Of a DNA stretch of 36,894 bases, positions 33,503 to 36,894 are shown one piece after another. A program made the position numbers and the translations under genes. The stretch spans positions 1 through 36,894 of the forward strand of contig DDQW01000001.1 in the NCBI GenBank assembly GCA_002342805.1, written 5' to 3'. Numbering within the stretch: position 1 is the stretch's first letter; every line of letters begins with the position of its first letter. Source of the DNA: Clostridiales bacterium UBA2432. GTDB taxonomy: Bacteria; Bacillota; Clostridia; Lachnospirales; Vallitaleaceae. The notes under the pieces are model-generated. The model was not told where the DNA came from and searched no databases. It saw nothing but the letters and a program-made list of their open reading frames with translations.

Positions 33503-34582
33503 ATGAATCGAAAATTAAAAGTCGGAATTATTGGCGGCACTGGAATGGTAGGGCAACGCTTCGTAACATTATTACATGATCATGAATGGTTTGAAGTGAC
33601 AACGATTGCAGCTAGCCCTCGTTCAGTAGGCAAAACATATAAAGAAGCAGTTGGCGACAGATGGAGTCAGTCTATAGATATACCTGAACGTATTGGTCAA
33701 ATCACGGTAAAGAATGCGACAGATATTGAAAGCGTTTCATCAGATGTTGATTTTGTTTTTTGTGCAGTGGATATGAAAAAAGATGAGATCAAAGCATTAG
33801 AAGAAGCTTATGCAAAAGCTGAAGTGCCTGTAATCTCAAACAATTCTGCGCATCGTGGTACGCAAGATGTGCCCATGGTTATTCCCGAAATCAATAATGA
33901 CCATATTGCCATTATTGATGCGCAAAAAAAACGTTTAGGTACAAGAAAAGGATTTATAGCAGTTAAGCCAAACTGTTCAATTCAAAGCTATGTCCCGGCT
34001 TTAAGTGCCCTTAAAGAATTTGGACCTAAAGATATATCCGTGTGTACATATCAAGCCATTAGTGGAGCAGGAAAAACATTTGATACATGGCCGGAGATGC
34101 TTGATAATATTATTCCTTTTATTGGTGGTGAAGAGGAAAAAAGTGAAAATGAACCATTGAAAATATGGGGAAGTATTCAGGATGATAAAATTGTTGCTGC
34201 GACATCACCTTTGATTTCAGCACAATGCATCCGTGTGCCTGTACTTGATGGACATATGGCTGCTGTATTTGTTAATTTTGAAAAAAAACCTACAAAAGAA
34301 GAAATGATTGAAAAATGGAACGCATATTCAGGGCGACCTCAAGAACTTGACTTACCCTTGGCGCCGAAGCAATTTATAAAATATATGACGGAAGATGACC
34401 GCCCGCAAACACGACTAGACCGAGACTATGAACGGGGTATGGGAGTAACCATAGGACGTTTACGTGAAGATAAACAATACGATTACAAATTTGTTTGTAT
34501 CTCTCATAACACTCTCCGAGGAGCAGCAGGTGGGGCAGTATTAATTGCAGAACTGTTAAAAGCTGAAGGCTACTTGAACTAG
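33503..34582 (+). CDS. asd: Aspartate-semialdehyde dehydrogenase
   Basis: Reduces aspartyl phosphate to aspartate semialdehyde with NADPH, the branch point to lysine/diaminopimelate, threonine and methionine. The 359-residue product opens with the dinucleotide loop GIIGGTGMVGQRF. The catalytic cysteine is C158 in KPNCSIQSY. Later come SGAGKTFDTWPEM and CIRVPVLDGHMAAVFV with the substrate-binding Arg and active-site His. Length and motifs fit the archaeal/fungal-like subfamily rather than the E. coli type. AAAGAGG precedes the ATG. It has its own promoter and a palindrome at the predicted transcript start. Confidence 0.95.
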   Translation: MNRKLKVGIIGGTGMVGQRFVTLLHDHEWFEVTTIAASPRSVGKTYKEAVGDRWSQSIDIPERIGQITVKNATDIESVSSDVDFVFCAVDMKKDEIKALEEAYAKAEVPVISNNSAHRGTQDVPMVIPEINNDHIAIIDAQKKRLGTRKGFIAVKPNCSIQSYVPALSALKEFGPKDISVCTYQAISGAGKTFDTWPEMLDNIIPFIGGEEEKSENEPLKIWGSIQDDKIVAATSPLISAQCIRVPVLDGHMAAVFVNFEKKPTKEEMIEKWNAYSGRPQELDLPLAPKQFIKYMTEDDRPQTRLDRDYERGMGVTIGRLREDKQYDYKFVCISHNTLRGAAGGAVLIAELLKAEGYLN

Positions 34583-34592
34583 GATGTCTAGT

Positions 34593-34607
34593 TGACAATC
34601 ATTATCG
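34593..34607. promoter_or_regulatory. Fur-box-like inverted repeat
   Basis: TGACAAT-C-ATTATCG matches the 7-1-7 Fur pattern TGATAATNATTATCA at 12 of 14 defined positions. A related half-palindrome TGACAATTATCA lies at 34616-34627 inside the next promoter. This is a resemblance only; no iron gene is downstream. Confidence 0.3.
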
Positions 34608-34614
34608 CTTGCTA

Positions 34615-34646
34615 TTGACAATTATCAGAAAATAGTGCATACTATA
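34615..34646 (+). promoter_or_regulatory. Candidate promoter of the DUF3787-like gene
   Basis: TTGACA (34615-34620) is a perfect -35. The best -10 candidate is CATACTATA (34638-34646). CATACTA resembles the -10 of forespore/mother-cell sigma factors, while the -35 is vegetative, so the sigma factor cannot be assigned. Confidence 0.4.
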
Positions 34647-34694
34647 TTTAGACTATTTGATTATTCAAAGAAATAATTGTAAAGGAGTGATTTT

Positions 34695-34847
34695 ATGAAA
34701 GATGTAGGTAAAGAGAAAAATTTAGGTTCAAACAAAACCGAAGCGGTCTTAGATGCAGAGCGTTATGAAGAAGGAACTCACGTTCATATTCCTCATGAAG
34801 AGGCTATAAATGATGCTAAAGACTGGGTTGATGAAAACGAAAAGTAA
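34695..34847 (+). CDS. Small DUF3787-like protein, possible spore-surface protein
   Basis: A 50-residue acidic protein with no membrane segment. The ATG at 34695 is preceded by AAAGGAGTG (34681-34689). The C-terminal half, HVHIPHEEAINDAKDWVDENEK, resembles the DUF3787 pattern IPsEe.ve.AkeWVdeN.k of clostridial proteins reported on spore surfaces. It stands alone between its own promoter and a terminator. The family call comes from memory of a short pattern, so it is less certain than the gene itself. The upstream region carries a CATACTA -10-like sequence, which would fit sporulation expression but is not proof. Confidence 0.7.
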   Translation: MKDVGKEKNLGSNKTEAVLDAERYEEGTHVHIPHEEAINDAKDWVDENEK

Positions 34848-34882
34848 TTTGCTTTTTTAACAAAAATATTGAATTAAAATCA

Positions 34883-34919
34883 GGAACTGCTGCACGCAAT
34901 GTGCTTCAGTTCTTTTTTT
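34883..34919 (+). terminator. Rho-independent terminator after the DUF3787-like gene
   Basis: GGAACTG (34883-34889) pairs with CAGTTCT (34907-34913), with an inner GCAC/GTGC helix, then seven T. Confidence 0.87.
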
Positions 34920-34929
34920 CTCTAGTATA

Positions 34930-34951
34930 TTAGCGCTAATAAGCGTATAAT
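34930..34951 (+). promoter_or_regulatory. -10 element and short palindrome before the second chemoreceptor
   Basis: A consensus TATAAT at 34946-34951 has no clear -35. Upstream of it lies the perfect palindrome TTAGCGCTAA (34930-34939), which may bind a regulator. No motility-sigma (TAAA...GCCGATAA) pattern is seen. Confidence 0.4.
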
Positions 34952-34997
34952 AAAGGTATACAAGGAATTTGTTGATTAAAGAACAGGAGGTATGTTT

Positions 34998-36770
34998 ATG
35001 GGCATACGAGGAAAATTAACATTATTTACAAATTTGTTGATTTTGGTGGTTGTCATTGGACTGGCAACAGTTTCCTTTTTGGCGCTACAACGAAGTGGGG
35101 AAGAAAATCTTAGAGAATTGGAAAATGTGATGTACTCTCAATATGATACAATGCTACAAGAGCATGTTGAGATTCTTATTACAGAATTGGAAGGGGTTGT
35201 CAATCAGATTGAAGCTGGAGTCATTGATGAGACTCAAGGAAGAATCATTGCAGCAGATATTATTCGTAATGCCAAATATGGTCCGGAAGGCTATTTTTGG
35301 GCAGACGACACGGAAGGGAATAATGTAGTTTTATTAGGAAGTGAAACAGAGGGGACCAATCGTCTAGAACTTTCTGATGCTCACGGAACAAAAATGATTC
35401 AGCTTATGATTGAGGCAGCTGAAAATGGTGGTGGATATACAGATTATTATTTTCCGAAAGCAGGTTCAGACATTGCGGAACAAAAAAGAGGTTATACCCA
35501 GTTGTTTGAACCCTTCGGATGGGTCATCGGAACAGGCAATTACATCGATGATATAGAAGCTTACATTGATGTGCAAAGAACAAAGCATAATGAACAGCTT
35601 AGAAACAGTCTTTTATTAGTTCTAGTGATGGCCGTCATTATGTTTGTCGTTGGATTTATTGGGGCCAATATATTTAGTATTGGAATAACAAAGCCCATAC
35701 GTAAAATGACAATGAATTTAGAAAAAGTTTCTCGATTAGATTTTTCGACAGATCAAGATACAGCAAAATTATCAAGACGAAAAGATGAAATCGGTCAAAT
35801 GGCAATTTCCCTGGAGTCGCTGAATAAAGAATTACGAGATGTTGTTCAAGAAATCTTGCAATTCACTTCAAATCTGAATACCTATGTTAAAGACATGGCT
35901 GAAATATCTGCAACAACCAAGGAAAATTCTATTACGGTTGTCAATGCAGTGGATGAATTTGCGCAAGGAGCTCAGGAACAAGCGGAAGATGCTCAAGAAA
36001 GCGTATATAGTTTAGAATCTCTTAATAGCTTTATTGCTCAGAGTAATCAGCTGGCAGAAGAAGTCTCAGGATTATCGAACAAAGTTTTTGATCGTCAAGA
36101 AGCCGGAAATGAATCGGTTAAATCCTTAGTTGAAGAGTTTAACACAACACTGGATGTTATCAAAAAGTTAAATGATGATATTGACAATTTGAGCGAACAT
36201 TCTAATAGCATAAATGATATTATAAGTGTTATCGAAGGTATTGCAGGGCAAACCAATCTATTAGCGCTCAATGCATCCATAGAAGCCGCTAGAGCCGGTG
36301 AAGCCGGAAAAGGATTTGCAGTTGTTGCCTCAGAGATTCGATCCCTTGCAGAGCAGACGACCCAGTCAACAAAAGAAATTAATGCGATTATTCATATGGT
36401 CACTGAAAGTGTCGAAGGATCAAAAGAAAATATGAAGTATTCAAATACGTCAATTAAGAAAGCTTTTGAAAAAATGAATAAGGTCAAAGATACATTTGAA
36501 GAAACCTCTGAAATTACGGCTGAATCCAATGAAAAGGTTAAGTCGGTACAAGAGTCCTTTGAAGGTATTAATAATGCAAAAGAAAAAGCACTTCATTCAA
36601 TACAGTCGATTTCGGCAGTTACCCAAGAGAATGCCGCAGCAAGTGAGGAAATCAATGCGAGTATGATGACGCAAAAAGAAATCATATCAGAGCTTGATGC
36701 AATTGCTAATCAAGTATCGGATAATTCCAATCGACTTAATGAGCTTATGAAACGATTTACAATTCATTAA
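34998..36770 (+). CDS. Methyl-accepting chemotaxis protein with sCache_2 sensor
   Basis: A 590-residue chemoreceptor. Transmembrane helices (about 8-30 and 203-228) enclose an extracellular single-Cache domain with GYFWADDTEGN and EPFGWVIGTGNYIDD, close to the first receptor in this window. A HAMP domain (about 230-285, KPIRKMTMNLEKVS) follows, then the signalling hairpin with tip GQTNLLALNASIEAARAGE (from residue 417). No C-terminal CheR pentapeptide is present. AGGAGG (34985-34990) lies seven bases before the ATG at 34998; the ATG at 34992 is too close to the site. It is flanked by terminators, so it is probably monocistronic. Confidence 0.95.
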   Translation: MGIRGKLTLFTNLLILVVVIGLATVSFLALQRSGEENLRELENVMYSQYDTMLQEHVEILITELEGVVNQIEAGVIDETQGRIIAADIIRNAKYGPEGYFWADDTEGNNVVLLGSETEGTNRLELSDAHGTKMIQLMIEAAENGGGYTDYYFPKAGSDIAEQKRGYTQLFEPFGWVIGTGNYIDDIEAYIDVQRTKHNEQLRNSLLLVLVMAVIMFVVGFIGANIFSIGITKPIRKMTMNLEKVSRLDFSTDQDTAKLSRRKDEIGQMAISLESLNKELRDVVQEILQFTSNLNTYVKDMAEISATTKENSITVVNAVDEFAQGAQEQAEDAQESVYSLESLNSFIAQSNQLAEEVSGLSNKVFDRQEAGNESVKSLVEEFNTTLDVIKKLNDDIDNLSEHSNSINDIISVIEGIAGQTNLLALNASIEAARAGEAGKGFAVVASEIRSLAEQTTQSTKEINAIIHMVTESVEGSKENMKYSNTSIKKAFEKMNKVKDTFEETSEITAESNEKVKSVQESFEGINNAKEKALHSIQSISAVTQENAAASEEINASMMTQKEIISELDAIANQVSDNSNRLNELMKRFTIH

Positions 36771-36793
36771 AGGACAGATGGATTACAAGAGGG

Positions 36794-36825
36794 AAATAAG
36801 ACGCTCTGCATAGAGCGTCTTATTT
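36794..36825. terminator. Hairpin terminator after the second chemoreceptor
   Basis: A perfect 14-bp stem, 36794-36807 with 36812-36825, around the loop GCAT. The T-rich tail is interrupted, so termination is probable but less canonical. From 36826 to the window end only AT-rich sequence is seen and no gene. Confidence 0.75.
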
Positions 36826-36894
36826 ATATATTTTTAATACTTTTTATATAAAGGGTATATTTGTTTGTGCTAATATAGCCTGAGTTTTGCAGCA

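Overview
This is an AT-rich window from a low-GC Gram-positive anaerobe, most likely a member of the Clostridia. Supporting points are the strong AGGAGG-type ribosome binding sites, several TTG starts, a rho-rpmE-yqhQ-prmC-prfA block, a Rex-type operator in front of adhE, a GlgC/GlgD pair, and a small protein resembling a clostridial spore-surface family. A Lachnospirales/Vallitalea-like source is possible, but the sequence alone does not settle it.

Layout. 1-731: tRNA cluster (end of Glu, then Thr, Met/Ile2, Asp, Val, Leu, Arg; none encodes CCA), with a broken, partly inverted copy of the tRNA-Thr 5' half. 847-7291: Mg2+ channel mgtE, then the translation/termination block rho, rpmE, yqhQ (DUF1385), prmC, prfA. 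7386-8363 (minus): a PAS protein with a degenerate GGDEF domain. 8659-11262: bifunctional alcohol/aldehyde dehydrogenase adhE under a probable Rex site. 11514-13254: a promoter and leader with an internal terminator, then a DUF2294/MpsC-like protein and a CPA2 Na+/H+ antiporter. 13348-17809: aconitase followed after 16 bases by a chemoreceptor. A 131-base hairpin separates this from a convergent ABC-F ATPase (18042-19658, minus). 19783-20769: Gfo/Idh/MocA oxidoreductase.

20823-24798 is the most unusual part. A regulator joins an XRE-type helix-turn-helix to a CarH-like adenosylcobalamin-binding module that has both CarH signatures (Wx9EH and ExHxxG) but lacks the histidine that follows the Trp in Thermus CarH. 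It overlaps or abuts two tandem paralogous MutS-type ATPases that have no mismatch-recognition domain and carry Asn-Glu instead of Asp-Glu at Walker B. A palindrome lies between the -35 and -10 of the shared promoter. A long ArsR-type regulator converges on this operon with a 4-base tail overlap.

26012-29240: alpha/beta hydrolase, a membrane-anchored MurF-like ligase and a DegV-family lipid-binding protein, closely spaced. 29344-31741: glgC-glgD for glycogen synthesis. 31859-34582: CheX-like phosphatase, branched-chain aminotransferase, aspartate-semialdehyde dehydrogenase. 34695-34847: 50-residue DUF3787-like protein. 34998-36770: a second sCache chemoreceptor. The window therefore combines housekeeping translation genes, fermentative and amino-acid metabolism, glycogen storage, chemotaxis accessories and one small candidate regulatory/DNA-associated system.
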